DNA of 46,599 nt from an uncultured Treponema sp. (GTDB lineage Bacteria > Spirochaetota > Spirochaetia > Treponematales > Treponemataceae): positions 1 to 46,599 of the forward strand of contig CALAUH010000082.1 of the NCBI GenBank assembly GCA_937892225.1. Direction: 5' to 3'. The notes below the pieces were generated by a model. That model did no database searches, was not told the origin of the DNA, and was given only the letters and a program-made list of their open reading frames with translations. Shown here one piece after another: positions 6,351 through 15,373 of this stretch. A program made the translations under genes and the position numbers. Numbering within the stretch: position 1 is the first letter of the stretch; every line of letters starts with the position of its first letter.

Positions 6351-6372
6351 TGAACGGTTTAATTGAACAATA
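6351..6372 (+). promoter_or_regulatory. Candidate invertase crossover site, cassette 3
   Basis: GAACGGTTTAATTGAACAA, identical over 19 bases to the site inside the expressed fibre gene (reverse complement at 6901-6919). It is therefore the most likely partner for inversion. Confidence 0.65.
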
Positions 6373-6607
6373 TTTTAAACCAACTTTAACAGCAACTCAT
6401 GATATAATAATATATAATGATATATATTTATTTGTACCATTCAATAATAACAATTCTAATTATTATATTACTTTTGCATCATGGGAAGCTTTAGATAATC
6501 CAGATAAATCAGGTATGTTTCAAAATGGTAAACAAGGTAACTATTTTGAATTCAGATATTTGTATACAAAAAATAAAAAAGCTGATATTTTTGTAACAGG
6601 TTATTAA
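6353..6607 (+). pseudogene. Silent tail-fibre C-terminal cassette 3
   Basis: A start-less open frame of 84 codons beginning NGLIEQ, with YLFVPFNNNN and NYYITF in place of the fibre's YFPVPY region, ending at TAA 6605-6607. It directly precedes the symmetric terminator at 6611-6651. Inverting 6353-6918 would make it the expressed C-terminus, followed at once by that terminator. Confidence 0.8.
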
Positions 6608-6610
6608 ATT

Positions 6611-6651
6611 AAAAGTCATCTGTATAAATACTTATATTATATACAGATGAC
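6611..6651. terminator. Symmetric bidirectional terminator between fibre gene and cassettes
   Basis: GTCATCTGTATA (6615-6626) pairs perfectly with 6640-6651. Ts follow on the minus strand (CTTTTAATT) and on the plus strand (CATGTTTT). It sits inside the invertible segment between cassette 3 and the expressed C-terminus, so a terminator follows the fibre gene in either orientation. Confidence 0.65.
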
Positions 6652-6656
6652 ATGTT

Positions 6657-9026
6657 TTATTTACCTTTCGTAAACCAAAAATATTCTTCACTAGCTTCTC
6701 CACCACCATAACTTGTTGTATACTTTTCAAAACAATAAAAATAATGTACATTTTCTGGTTTAACTAAACAAGTAACTGTAGAATTATCTGGTGTAACTTT
6801 TTGTGTAATAATTGTTGTATATATTTTATATTTAGTATCATAATAAGGTACTGGAAAATAAACAGGACCATAAGTTGTATTACCAGTTTTTCTACCATCT
6901 TGTTCAATTAAACCGTTCCTATTTTTTGAGATATGACATTCGCCTGAACTACCGCAATCTAATTCATATATTATACTTCCTGTTATATCATAGAAACATG
7001 AATATTGATCAGGAACACCTGCTATACTTCTTTCATCCTGATAATATAAAAATTGATGAACTTCACCAGGTTTTATAAAATTTGCACCAGCATATTCACC
7101 ACCAACTTTTATTGGAGCTGACCATAAAGGAGATTGATAACCATAATATAAACTTAAAACTGGAGCTTTATCCCAAGTAATAGTATTACTAGTTGCTTTA
7201 TCACTACTTGAAGTCATTGAAGATGTTGGATCAAGTCCATCTGGTAAACCCCAGTTATTAGTTCCATGAGATTGATGTCTATATGAAGAACCCTCTGTAA
7301 ATAAAACACTAATAATACATCCAGAATGAAAATTACCATTCCAATTAGAAAATGAACAAGCTTTATTTTGCTCTTTTGCATCAGTTTCACAAGTCATAAA
7401 AACAATTGGTACAGTAGCATCATATAAATCTATAAGTCTTGCACACTCATTATTATGATACGGAGCATTTGTTTCAAGATTTCCATTTTCATTTCTAATA
7501 GGTACTGTATATGCTTTATTTCTAAAACTAAAATAAGTTTCTAAAAATTCAATGTTATCTGTACCAACAGTAAAAGTGTCTTTTTTAGTAATAAATACTT
7601 TACCGCCATTAGTTGTTCCTTCCTGAATACTTAAAAACTTTTTAGCAAAATATATATCTTCTTCCCACTGTTCATTTCCTCTGGTCCAGTTACCACTAGA
7701 GGCGATATAAATTCCATTTTGTGTTTTATCTGTTTGATTTTTTACTAAAACTATATTGTCTGCCTGAACACTTATACCGTCAATTGTTTGTAAGCCTGAT
7801 AATTCTATTTCCTGAGTTGTTGCAACTCTTATTTTTTTTGTATCATTAAATTTACTAAAAGCCGTATTAATTGCTACTGTTGGATCAATTTCTGCTTCAA
7901 GTTGTGATACTCTTGTAGTTAAATTATTAATTAAAGTATTAAGATTATCTGTAATTGATTTTGTTACTAAATCTAAACTATTTGATGCTGTATAACCGTT
8001 AGACATTCTAATTGTACCATTAGAAGTAATTGTAAAAATTGTATTATTTCCTATTTTACAATATGCTGTACCATCACCACTTGCACCAATTTTAATTGCA
8101 TTTGTTAATACATTAGATTCTACTATATCGCTAATAGCGATTTCTCCATTAAAATTAAATGCACCGTTTTTCAAATAATTATTAAACAAATCTGTAACTT
8201 TAGCAGCAATAGTATTTACCATATCTTTAATTGATGCTGTACTAGGATATGATGTACCATTAAGAGAAATTGCTGCACCAATTGAAATTCCTGAACCTGT
8301 AAGACTGTTTGCACCAGACAAAATAATATTATTAGCACCAATTGTATTTGCTCGGTGTTTTCCTGATCCATCATGTTGAGCCAAAAATCTGCCATTAATT
8401 CCTGAAATATATCCGATATTATATACAGATGTAGAATCTGCTGTCCATCCGGTATTTGTTTCTCCAATTGTTAAAGCCGATATGTTATAGATTGTACATT
8501 CACTTGCATCTGTACTTGTTGCACCTGCCGATACTACAATTTCTGCAATTTTTACCCAGCCTTCTTCTACAGATGGAGCAATTGGATTACCTTCTGTACC
8601 CTCAATTACTTTAACTTCAAAATTTAATTCTTTACGTGTATAAACATTTTGTAATGTTTTTTCTTTAGTATCAAAATCAATAAAAGCTCTCTGTTCCTGA
8701 GTTGTATCTAAAAAATTACCTCTTACTTCAATAATATCAATTCTAGTGTCATCACCACCATTAGATAAAGAAACGTTTTCAGTTTTATCGGTATTTAAAA
8801 ACATTGTGCCTGTATTTTTGTTTACGCCTAAAATTGCACCTATATCAACAGTCATACCGCTTGAGCCTGGTGTTACAACGCCATTAATAACAAAGTTATT
8901 ATTTGCGTCAAGCAACCCTTTCATTAAACTTGCAACATTATCAATTTGTGAATCAAATCCAAAAGTTATATCATTAGCTTTAACAACTTCATTAGGTTGT
9001 ACTTTAGATGATGTTAATTTTGCCAT
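6657..9026 (-). CDS. Tail fibre protein with invertible C-terminus
   Basis: A 789-residue receptor-binding tail fibre. The N-terminal part (about 1-190) resembles baseplate-attached fibre bases. A phage tail-repeat type segment lies near residues 400-500 (VATTQEIELSGLQTIDG, then LVKNQTDKTQNGIY and NWTRG). The last 86 residues begin NGLIEQDG and form a beta-rich tip with YFPVPYY, like C-terminal domains of phage fibres. The segment from 6918 to 6657 is the exchangeable cassette: three alternatives lie on the other strand at 5834-6607, each opened by the same 19-base border, beside an invertase. The start is set by GGGAGG eight bases upstream. This is the last gene of the leftward structural operon. 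Confidence 0.9.
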   Translation of the reverse strand: MAKLTSSKVQPNEVVKANDITFGFDSQIDNVASLMKGLLDANNNFVINGVVTPGSSGMTVDIGAILGVNKNTGTMFLNTDKTENVSLSNGGDDTRIDIIEVRGNFLDTTQEQRAFIDFDTKEKTLQNVYTRKELNFEVKVIEGTEGNPIAPSVEEGWVKIAEIVVSAGATSTDASECTIYNISALTIGETNTGWTADSTSVYNIGYISGINGRFLAQHDGSGKHRANTIGANNIILSGANSLTGSGISIGAAISLNGTSYPSTASIKDMVNTIAAKVTDLFNNYLKNGAFNFNGEIAISDIVESNVLTNAIKIGASGDGTAYCKIGNNTIFTITSNGTIRMSNGYTASNSLDLVTKSITDNLNTLINNLTTRVSQLEAEIDPTVAINTAFSKFNDTKKIRVATTQEIELSGLQTIDGISVQADNIVLVKNQTDKTQNGIYIASSGNWTRGNEQWEEDIYFAKKFLSIQEGTTNGGKVFITKKDTFTVGTDNIEFLETYFSFRNKAYTVPIRNENGNLETNAPYHNNECARLIDLYDATVPIVFMTCETDAKEQNKACSFSNWNGNFHSGCIISVLFTEGSSYRHQSHGTNNWGLPDGLDPTSSMTSSSDKATSNTITWDKAPVLSLYYGYQSPLWSAPIKVGGEYAGANFIKPGEVHQFLYYQDERSIAGVPDQYSCFYDITGSIIYELDCGSSGECHISKNRNGLIEQDGRKTGNTTYGPVYFPVPYYDTKYKIYTTIITQKVTPDNSTVTCLVKPENVHYFYCFEKYTTSYGGGEASEEYFWFTKGK
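6901..6919 (-). promoter_or_regulatory. Invertase crossover site inside the expressed tail fibre gene
   Basis: On the minus strand this reads GAACGGTTTAATTGAACAA and encodes NGLIEQ. It is the inverted match to the three cassette borders and marks where constant fibre sequence ends and variable sequence begins. Confidence 0.65.
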
Positions 9027-9040
9027 ATTAAGCCTCCCTT

Positions 9041-10333
9041 TTATTCATCTCTATTTACGATCTCTAAAAATGTTTGAACACCGCTAGATTTTACATATTC
9101 AAGTAAATCATCGTATAAATCCTGAGCAAATCCAGATGTAGCACCGGTTATATAAACATTTTCGTAATAACCAAAATTATCAAATTTTTCCGGTCCGTCA
9201 ATTACAATTTTTTCATCTTCTGTATGAGTTTCTGCATCTATATCAGCACCACCTGTAGCAAGTGCAAGAGCCGATTCGGATGTATTACCCTCAAATTGAC
9301 ATAACATTGAAAAAGAAGGATTATCCTGTTTCTTGAATAATCTTATATAATCAACATAACCGCCGCTATTTCCGATAAAAGTAAGTTGAATATTCTGAAC
9401 AGAATAATAAGTATCTTCTTCTTTATATCCATTCAACGTAAACAAATTTATATCGGTCCATTCATTTGTTTTACTAGTAAAAGTATTCGTTATACTTGCA
9501 TTTTGCCATTTCTTTTCTATATTATTCCAATATTTATTATTATCTGAATCTTTAATTATTACACCGCAACTCCCCTTCAAAAAGAAATGTAAGAAATATA
9601 CATTCCTTTTAGGAATTTTTATTTCTTCTTCTACAACTAAAGTATCAGGATTATCTGAATATTCTTTTATATAATCTGCTAAAGTTTCATTTCCGTAAAA
9701 CATTTTTGCAATAGAAGTATAAGTATCATCTGCCCTAACTTCGTAATCATCATATAAACTTGTATCAACTTCTATATCCTGTTTAGCAAAATCTGAACTT
9801 GATTCAAGTAATAATCCGTAACTTCGACTAAACCTTGCAACCGGATCAATAATTGAATTATTTGATAATTCCCATAATTCTGATTCATTTTGAAAATCAC
9901 CATCTACAACTAAAGACTTATTTCTACTTCCGTAATCTTCATCTAAAGTAAATATATCGGTATTTTCAATAAGGAAAATTTTTCCTGACTTAAAATATTG
10001 TCTGAATACATTTTTAACGTTATGAGGATTTCCCCATTTTTCATCATTATTTCTAACAAAAATTGCAGCAATTCTATTTTTTAATGCTTCATCATATTCA
10101 TCTGTAAAACGTTCTAGGAAAGTAAAGAAATCTGTTGTTTTATCAAGCATTTCTCCAATTTCATCATATATATCTTTAGTTTTAGAATATTCATTTGCGT
10201 ATTTTTCTAAGTCATCAATAACAGTTTCCAATGCTCCAGTACGTGTAGAATTTGCAACTAAAGCTGAAAAAATTTTAGAATCTTTCCTTATTGTAGATGG
10301 AAAATTATTAATTAATCTTTCTCCATTAGTCAT
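9041..10333 (-). CDS. Baseplate/tail protein I-like with LysM-like and carbohydrate-binding-like parts
   Basis: A 430-residue protein between baseplate J and the tail fibre, the usual place of tail protein I (the fibre-to-baseplate adaptor). The N-terminal 100 residues (INNFPSTIRKDSKI) are helical, as in that group. Residues about 130-310 look like a beta-sandwich carbohydrate-binding module, interrupted by a LysM-like segment (DTYTSIAKMFYGNETL with IKIPKR, about residues 200-240). The C-terminal part ends with a short helix. The gene is tightly spaced with both neighbours. The inserted sugar- and glycan-binding type modules are unusual for this protein; they may help contact the host envelope. 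Confidence 0.6.
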   Translation of the reverse strand: MTNGERLINNFPSTIRKDSKIFSALVANSTRTGALETVIDDLEKYANEYSKTKDIYDEIGEMLDKTTDFFTFLERFTDEYDEALKNRIAAIFVRNNDEKWGNPHNVKNVFRQYFKSGKIFLIENTDIFTLDEDYGSRNKSLVVDGDFQNESELWELSNNSIIDPVARFSRSYGLLLESSSDFAKQDIEVDTSLYDDYEVRADDTYTSIAKMFYGNETLADYIKEYSDNPDTLVVEEEIKIPKRNVYFLHFFLKGSCGVIIKDSDNNKYWNNIEKKWQNASITNTFTSKTNEWTDINLFTLNGYKEEDTYYSVQNIQLTFIGNSGGYVDYIRLFKKQDNPSFSMLCQFEGNTSESALALATGGADIDAETHTEDEKIVIDGPEKFDNFGYYENVYITGATSGFAQDLYDDLLEYVKSSGVQTFLEIVNRDE

Positions 10334-10344
10334 TAGTTACACCT

Positions 10345-11430
10345 CTATAAATCTGTATAAGTAACATTAATTGTATTGCAACGTGCAATTGAATGTGTAT
10401 TAATAACAACATTGGCTGCACTTCCATTAAGTGTTAAATTAGATACATCTTTGACATAACTAATTCTTCTAAGTCTTAAAATTACATTTGTCAATAAAAC
10501 ACTTTCACCAATACCTAAATTATTAATTTCTTCCTGTAAAGCATTTTCAATGTCAAAATCTGCTGTTGTATGGTCCGTTCTTAAAATTGAACAGTTTACA
10601 GAAATATTAATAGGAATAATTGTTGCTGCCTGAACTTTATAATTTAATCCAGCACTTCTACATCCTGGTTCATCACTTGAATCATTACCATTGATTTTTA
10701 ACATTACTTCTTCTTTTAGTGCATCTGGTAAATTACCTGTACCATCATCAACATAAACAACAGCATTATAAATATGGTCTAAAGGTGGAAATTGCTCCTC
10801 TATCGACACACTTCTTACATCAGGTAATTCCAATAATACAGATTTAATTCCATAATAATTACTACCCTGTAAGCCGTTTATATACATCTTGAATCGTGCA
10901 AGAGTTTCATCTTCTGTTTCTGCATTTAATCCACCGGATGCCTGATTAGAATTTTTAACAGTAGCAACGTCATCCGATACCTGAGATATAATAATATTAA
11001 TTGTTTCTGCCTTAACGTTATATTCTGTTCCTACATTTTCAGCCTGAACTATAACCTCATTTGAATTTACTTGATTATTTGCAATTGTACCAACATTTGT
11101 TGTAATAAAAATATAAGAGCCACTACTAACCTTAGTTCCTACTGGAATTGTAGTAGTTTTATCAATTGCGTTAGTACGTGAAAAAATAACTCTTGCCGTT
11201 GCTTTTTGACCTTCTTTAGCCTTAAATCCAAAAAGAGAATAAGCAATTGCTTTAAGATTATTTGTATAACCATTTCTAACGTCAATATATTCTTTTTCTA
11301 ATACTCTTGCCGTTGATTCAAAAATAGTAGAAATAATAGAACCTTCATTAAGGTCGGTTATTTTATTCTGATTCGCAATAAATCTATTTTTTAATCTATT
11401 GTATATATCGCTAAAACTTTGAACATTCAT
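10345..11430 (-). CDS. Baseplate assembly protein J (T4 gp6-like)
   Basis: This 361-residue protein matches the Baseplate_J family: an N-terminal NEGSIISTIFESTARVLEKEY segment, central TTTIPVGTKVSS and ENVGTEYNVKA motifs, and GGLNAETEDETLARFK, which is the hallmark of the family. It forms the baseplate wedge ring that starts sheath contraction. It shares one base of overlap with the upstream gp25-containing gene, consistent with the usual gp25-gp6 order. Confidence 0.9.
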   Translation of the reverse strand: MNVQSFSDIYNRLKNRFIANQNKITDLNEGSIISTIFESTARVLEKEYIDVRNGYTNNLKAIAYSLFGFKAKEGQKATARVIFSRTNAIDKTTTIPVGTKVSSGSYIFITTNVGTIANNQVNSNEVIVQAENVGTEYNVKAETINIIISQVSDDVATVKNSNQASGGLNAETEDETLARFKMYINGLQGSNYYGIKSVLLELPDVRSVSIEEQFPPLDHIYNAVVYVDDGTGNLPDALKEEVMLKINGNDSSDEPGCRSAGLNYKVQAATIIPINISVNCSILRTDHTTADFDIENALQEEINNLGIGESVLLTNVILRLRRISYVKDVSNLTLNGSAANVVINTHSIARCNTINVTYTDL

Positions 11431-13067
11431 TAAATTGTACCTCCGTAAAACTGATCAATATTATTAATATCTCTGTATTGAACATTTATATTTAATTTAT
11501 CACCCTTACCATTAAAAGATATTTTTTCAATACTTTTAATTCTAGGTTCACTCAACATTGTTTCTTTAATTGATGCAATAATATAATTTTCTGCCGTTAA
11601 AGGATTGCCTAATAAATTTTTAATTCCGTAAGTAACAAGATGAATTCTTGAATCCAAGCCTGTTTGTAAACGAGAACTAATTGCCTGAGATAAATTATCT
11701 ACACCTGTAACGGTTGAAAAATCACCACTTGTACTAACATCTAAATCACCATCTTCATTAATCATTAAATCACTACCGTAATTATCAGTCTTATCAGGTG
11801 AAGTATATATTTTATTGTTTTCATCTACTGAATTTGTTTTATTGATAATTGGTATTCTAATTGTTTTACCAGGTTTTAAAATATCATCTTCACTGTTATA
11901 AACGGCAATTAATGAACCTAAAGAACTATCACCATAATAATTATAAGCCAATGAATCCCATGTATCAGAATCAGTTACCCTTTTTTGAGTATATCCGTAA
12001 CAAATAATTGCTTTATCATCTTCTTTATTTGAACCAGGAATAATTGCAACCGTAAGAATATTATTCAAATTTTTTACATCTGCAAAAGCTTCTGTAGATT
12101 TATCTTCCATTTCATTAGATACACTTATCCAAGTTTCTTTAATATCACTTGTTACAAGTTTATATCTTTCAACTAATTCTGAATAAATATTTTTTTCTGG
12201 AAAATCTGTAACATATTCAACTATTTTATGGACCTTTTTATTCATATCTGCTATATCATTATATAAAGTTAAACCGACACCTAAAGTAAGCCTTAAAGAT
12301 GATGAAACAACATTATCTAATAAACCAGTTGTTTCTGTAATATAAGAAGTTGTAGAAGTTACATAACCACTTATAATATTTTCATAAAGTAATAATGAAG
12401 TTTCAACTTTATCAATAGCGTTATTACATTCCTGAATTAAATCTAACCCTGTTCTATAAACTTCCAAACCATCACTTAAACAGTTAAGACCTTTTCTTAT
12501 ATCATTACAGCAATTATTAACTGAATTTCTAAAGCCGTCAAAAAATTTACCAGCCTTTTCTCTTTTATATTTTGAAAATTTATTAGTTGGTAAACCTGTC
12601 ATACTAAGTGTATATGAATAAGATAATGGACTATCTTTACTTCTATTAATCTGAAAATCATTAATGATAACACGCCAGTATTTATTTTCTTTACTTGATA
12701 AGCAATATAAATTAACTACTTTATTATCAAGATTATTTTTTTCACCAAATTTATTAATAATTTTCTGTAACTTAAATATTTCTTCTTCACCATTAAGGTA
12801 TTCTTTACCCTGAGTAAATTTATCTATAATTCTTATTTCTTCGTTAACAGTTGAGCCACGTAAAGTAATTTTTACAACATCATTTCCATAATCTTCAAAA
12901 ACAGATCCACCAAAAGTTTTAGTTTCGCCGATACGCTGAGCATAAATAAATTCTTCACTCTGTGGAGGTAAACTGAAAGTAAAATATTCTGTATTATCAG
13001 GATTATTACCCTGCATGAATTCTAAGAGATAACTATTTTTATAAAAGTTTTCATTAAAGTATTTCAA
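11430..13067 (-). CDS. Baseplate protein: N-terminal tail domain + LysM + gp25-like fusion
   Basis: This 545-residue protein appears to join three parts. Residues 1-170 resemble the N-terminal domain of tail/DNA-circularisation type proteins (FSLPPQSEEF, GETKTFGG, KITLRG). Residues about 355-405 form a LysM-like domain (DTWDSLAYNYYGDSSL to KTIRIPI), as in T4 gp53 and tail peptidoglycan-binding proteins. Residues about 435-545 match the gp25/GPW lysozyme-like wedge family (SDLMINEDGDLDV, then SQAISSRLQTG and LGNPLTAENY). In many phages gp25 is a separate gene of about 110-140 residues. Here it follows the LysM part in one frame, with baseplate J directly downstream. Confidence 0.75.
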   Translation of the reverse strand: MKYFNENFYKNSYLLEFMQGNNPDNTEYFTFSLPPQSEEFIYAQRIGETKTFGGSVFEDYGNDVVKITLRGSTVNEEIRIIDKFTQGKEYLNGEEEIFKLQKIINKFGEKNNLDNKVVNLYCLSSKENKYWRVIINDFQINRSKDSPLSYSYTLSMTGLPTNKFSKYKREKAGKFFDGFRNSVNNCCNDIRKGLNCLSDGLEVYRTGLDLIQECNNAIDKVETSLLLYENIISGYVTSTTSYITETTGLLDNVVSSSLRLTLGVGLTLYNDIADMNKKVHKIVEYVTDFPEKNIYSELVERYKLVTSDIKETWISVSNEMEDKSTEAFADVKNLNNILTVAIIPGSNKEDDKAIICYGYTQKRVTDSDTWDSLAYNYYGDSSLGSLIAVYNSEDDILKPGKTIRIPIINKTNSVDENNKIYTSPDKTDNYGSDLMINEDGDLDVSTSGDFSTVTGVDNLSQAISSRLQTGLDSRIHLVTYGIKNLLGNPLTAENYIIASIKETMLSEPRIKSIEKISFNGKGDKLNINVQYRDINNIDQFYGGTI

Positions 13068-13080
13068 TTTTTACCTCCTT

Positions 13081-13884
13081 TTATGACGTTTTTACTCTAG
13101 TAGCTTCTGCATTTGATATATCAATAGAAGTAGGAAAATCTAGCCAAGTCTCCTGTGAAGTTCCATTTCCAGCAATAGGCGTAATAGTCATAGACGTTGT
13201 TAATTGAGTTAAAAATTCAGTTAATGCTGTATTTAAAGCAGCATAAGTTACAAGAGATTTTGAATCTCCATTGAGATTAATATTTTTTCCTGACTTAGAA
13301 TTAATTGTAATTCCATCACTATTAATTTTTATTTCATTATCAAAAGCCGTTATATTAATTCCTTGATTTAATGATTTTTGAGTATCATTTTCTTCTATTA
13401 ATTCTATTTTAATATTTTCATCATTAGATATTATTGTTTTATTGCCATTCTTATTAAAATTCTTAAACTTCCATCCACCGCAATCAATCTTTTCTTTTAT
13501 ATCATTAAATTCCTGAATCTGAGTTTTATTATTTTCATCTGCAAGTAATTCCTGTAATTCCGGTTCACCTAAAGGAATTCCTGAGCCTATTACAATTGCA
13601 CCTGAAATAGAATGTGTTGGTGTTAAAACAAATACAATTGAATTTACAGGTGGTAAATCTCTTTCACTTGATACATAATTTTTATCTTCGTTTTTACAAA
13701 CCCATTCTCTACTTAATACTTTAATTTCACCGTATTTCATACCGTTTAATGATTTTACACTTACAGTATTAAGAGAAGAATTTACTTCATAAACAATGCC
13801 CCAGAATCCTATAGCACCATCATAATAAGTGTTATTAGACAATTTATTCATTTCTGCTTTTGTACTAACTTTGCGTAATAACAT
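13081..13884 (-). CDS. Baseplate spike / gpV-like protein
   Basis: A 267-residue protein with an OB-fold-like start (GAIGFWGIVYEVN through SGAIVIGSG, about residues 24-110). The repetitive beta-helix-like middle (INITAFDNEIKINSDGITIN, about residues 175-210) is typical of membrane-puncturing spikes. The C-terminal segment (ALNTALTEFLTQL, then DISNAEATRVKTS) is found in many gpV-type proteins. Its ATG overlaps the stop of the hub gene. It would sit at the tail tip below the hub. Confidence 0.7.
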   Translation of the reverse strand: MLLRKVSTKAEMNKLSNNTYYDGAIGFWGIVYEVNSSLNTVSVKSLNGMKYGEIKVLSREWVCKNEDKNYVSSERDLPPVNSIVFVLTPTHSISGAIVIGSGIPLGEPELQELLADENNKTQIQEFNDIKEKIDCGGWKFKNFNKNGNKTIISNDENIKIELIEENDTQKSLNQGINITAFDNEIKINSDGITINSKSGKNINLNGDSKSLVTYAALNTALTEFLTQLTTSMTITPIAGNGTSQETWLDFPTSIDISNAEATRVKTS

Positions 13885-13885
13885 T

Positions 13886-15262
13886 CTACATCACTCCATT
13901 TATTCCGTTTTCAGTTTTCTCTAATTCATTAAGCGGTTTAGTAATGTTTTTAAGCATTGAGAATTTACCGTTTTTATATTCACCACCTCTTTCAACATGA
14001 TAGATTATTCTAGGTGATGAGCCATAATTCCATTGGTGATCTTCTCCAGTTATATAGAATTCACCACCAATAAAAGATAATTTATTTCCAATTGTTATTG
14101 CATCTTCATCTTTTAAATTAATAACAGTAATTGTACCTGAATACATTTCATCAAGATTTTCATACCAGTTTCTTAATTTCTTATTAAGTTCTTTAAATTT
14201 AATACCTAAATCTTTGTTTTGATTAGGTTGATAACCGCTAAATGTTGCCCTTAAAGGTTTATATCCATATAAAGCAAGTTTATTATTATTCTGCTCTAAA
14301 AAGTTTTTATCGTTTGCACGTACATAATATTCTGCTGAATATTCGCTGCCTTCGATTGATGAATAAAATGTAGTATATACCTGATCTATGCTTTTACTGA
14401 AAGTATATGATACCAATTCAATTGCTTTTATTTCTTTTGTTTTAAGGTTATTCCAATCTGTAAAATCAAAAGGTTTTAATCTTAAAGTAATATTCTGTTT
14501 ACCATTTTCAATGTTTTCAAATAATTCATATATATTTGAATCAAAATAACCTTGAATATACTGAGGATAAGTAACAACAGAATTATTAAAAAAGGTACTT
14601 ACTAACGGTAAAACAAATTCTAAATTATCAGGAACAACTTTTACTATATTATTAGTATTAAAACATAATGATATAAAATCTACTAATCCTGAATTACTTA
14701 CATTTGTTGCTTTCTTTTTTACAATTTCAATAAATTTGTTATAAACTTCTTGTAATGCTGTTTTTACACTATCTGTATAATTTTGAGCCGTCAATAAAAT
14801 ATCTTCCATTTCGGACTGAATACCTGTTTCAGATATTGCCATAGCTGTAACATCCATACAGATATTAAGAGAATCAAGCAAATAAATAGCACTTTTACCC
14901 TGAATAGAAATATATTTTGACAAACTTGAAGCATCTGCATTATAACTAACTGACGTAATTATTCCCATAAAATCTAACTTCTGTTCGTTTTTTTCGTATA
15001 TTTCAACTAAATCAAAAGTAGATACTTTGTTCATAAAATAATCATCTTCTTTTAATACTTTTACATCTTCTTTAACTGTAAGAGAAAAACTACCTGTTAG
15101 AGTATTGGTTGAACGCTGAAAAGAATAATTTTGTAAATTTTGACCAGAAGAATATAAATTATTTTTATCACTTGCTGAAAAAATATGATAGAGATCTTTT
15201 TTATTGTTTGTAAAATGATATAACTTAATAACCGGACTTGCCGATTGAATTTTGTATTCCAT
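13886..15262 (-). CDS. Baseplate hub / late control D-like protein
   Basis: A 458-residue protein beginning MEYKIQSASP, with features of gp27/gpD hub proteins: an N-terminal beta domain with SFQRSTNTLTGSFSLTV, a segment describing the local frame (FMGIITSVSY, YISIQGKS), and a late ITIGNKLSF element. The ATG at 15262 is chosen because AAAGGG lies eight bases upstream. A longer GTG frame to 15328 would translate the terminator hairpin at 15281-15332 and is rejected. It is the first gene after one of the repeated promoter-terminator modules and is followed by the spike gene. Confidence 0.75.
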   Translation of the reverse strand: MEYKIQSASPVIKLYHFTNNKKDLYHIFSASDKNNLYSSGQNLQNYSFQRSTNTLTGSFSLTVKEDVKVLKEDDYFMNKVSTFDLVEIYEKNEQKLDFMGIITSVSYNADASSLSKYISIQGKSAIYLLDSLNICMDVTAMAISETGIQSEMEDILLTAQNYTDSVKTALQEVYNKFIEIVKKKATNVSNSGLVDFISLCFNTNNIVKVVPDNLEFVLPLVSTFFNNSVVTYPQYIQGYFDSNIYELFENIENGKQNITLRLKPFDFTDWNNLKTKEIKAIELVSYTFSKSIDQVYTTFYSSIEGSEYSAEYYVRANDKNFLEQNNNKLALYGYKPLRATFSGYQPNQNKDLGIKFKELNKKLRNWYENLDEMYSGTITVINLKDEDAITIGNKLSFIGGEFYITGEDHQWNYGSSPRIIYHVERGGEYKNGKFSMLKNITKPLNELEKTENGINGVM

Positions 15263-15280
15263 ATTTTTTCCCTTTAAAAC

Positions 15281-15332
15281 AAAAAAAAGACAGCCACTAT
15301 TCCTAGAAATAATGACTGTCTTTAACACATCA
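15281..15332 (-). terminator. Repeated leader-terminator module, copy 5
   Basis: Reading leftward: GATGTGT, then AAAGACAGTC, a variable inner stem with TTTCTAG in the loop, GGCTGTCTTT and a run of Ts. Members of the family occur at 21533, 28176, 33769 and 42776. It lies between the promoter at 15342-15370 and the hub gene's ribosome binding site. Confidence 0.75.
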
Positions 15333-15341
15333 ATTATATAT

Positions 15342-15370
15342 ATTTTATTATACTATTTTTTTAATGTCAA
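15342..15370 (-). promoter_or_regulatory. Promoter upstream of module copy 5
   Basis: On the minus strand: TTGACA (15370-15365), 17-bp spacer, TAAAAT (15347-15342). It starts four bases after the tape-measure stop codon. Confidence 0.5.
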
Positions 15371-15373
15371 TTA

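Noticed and set aside
6111..6607. Independent small plus-strand genes in the cassette region
   Set aside because: No ribosome binding sites or promoters; the frames are open from the shared crossover border without proper starts, so they are silent fibre tips.
15263..15328. N-terminal extension of the hub gene from a GTG at 15328
   Set aside because: It would translate the terminator hairpin of module copy 5; the ATG at 15262 has a ribosome binding site.
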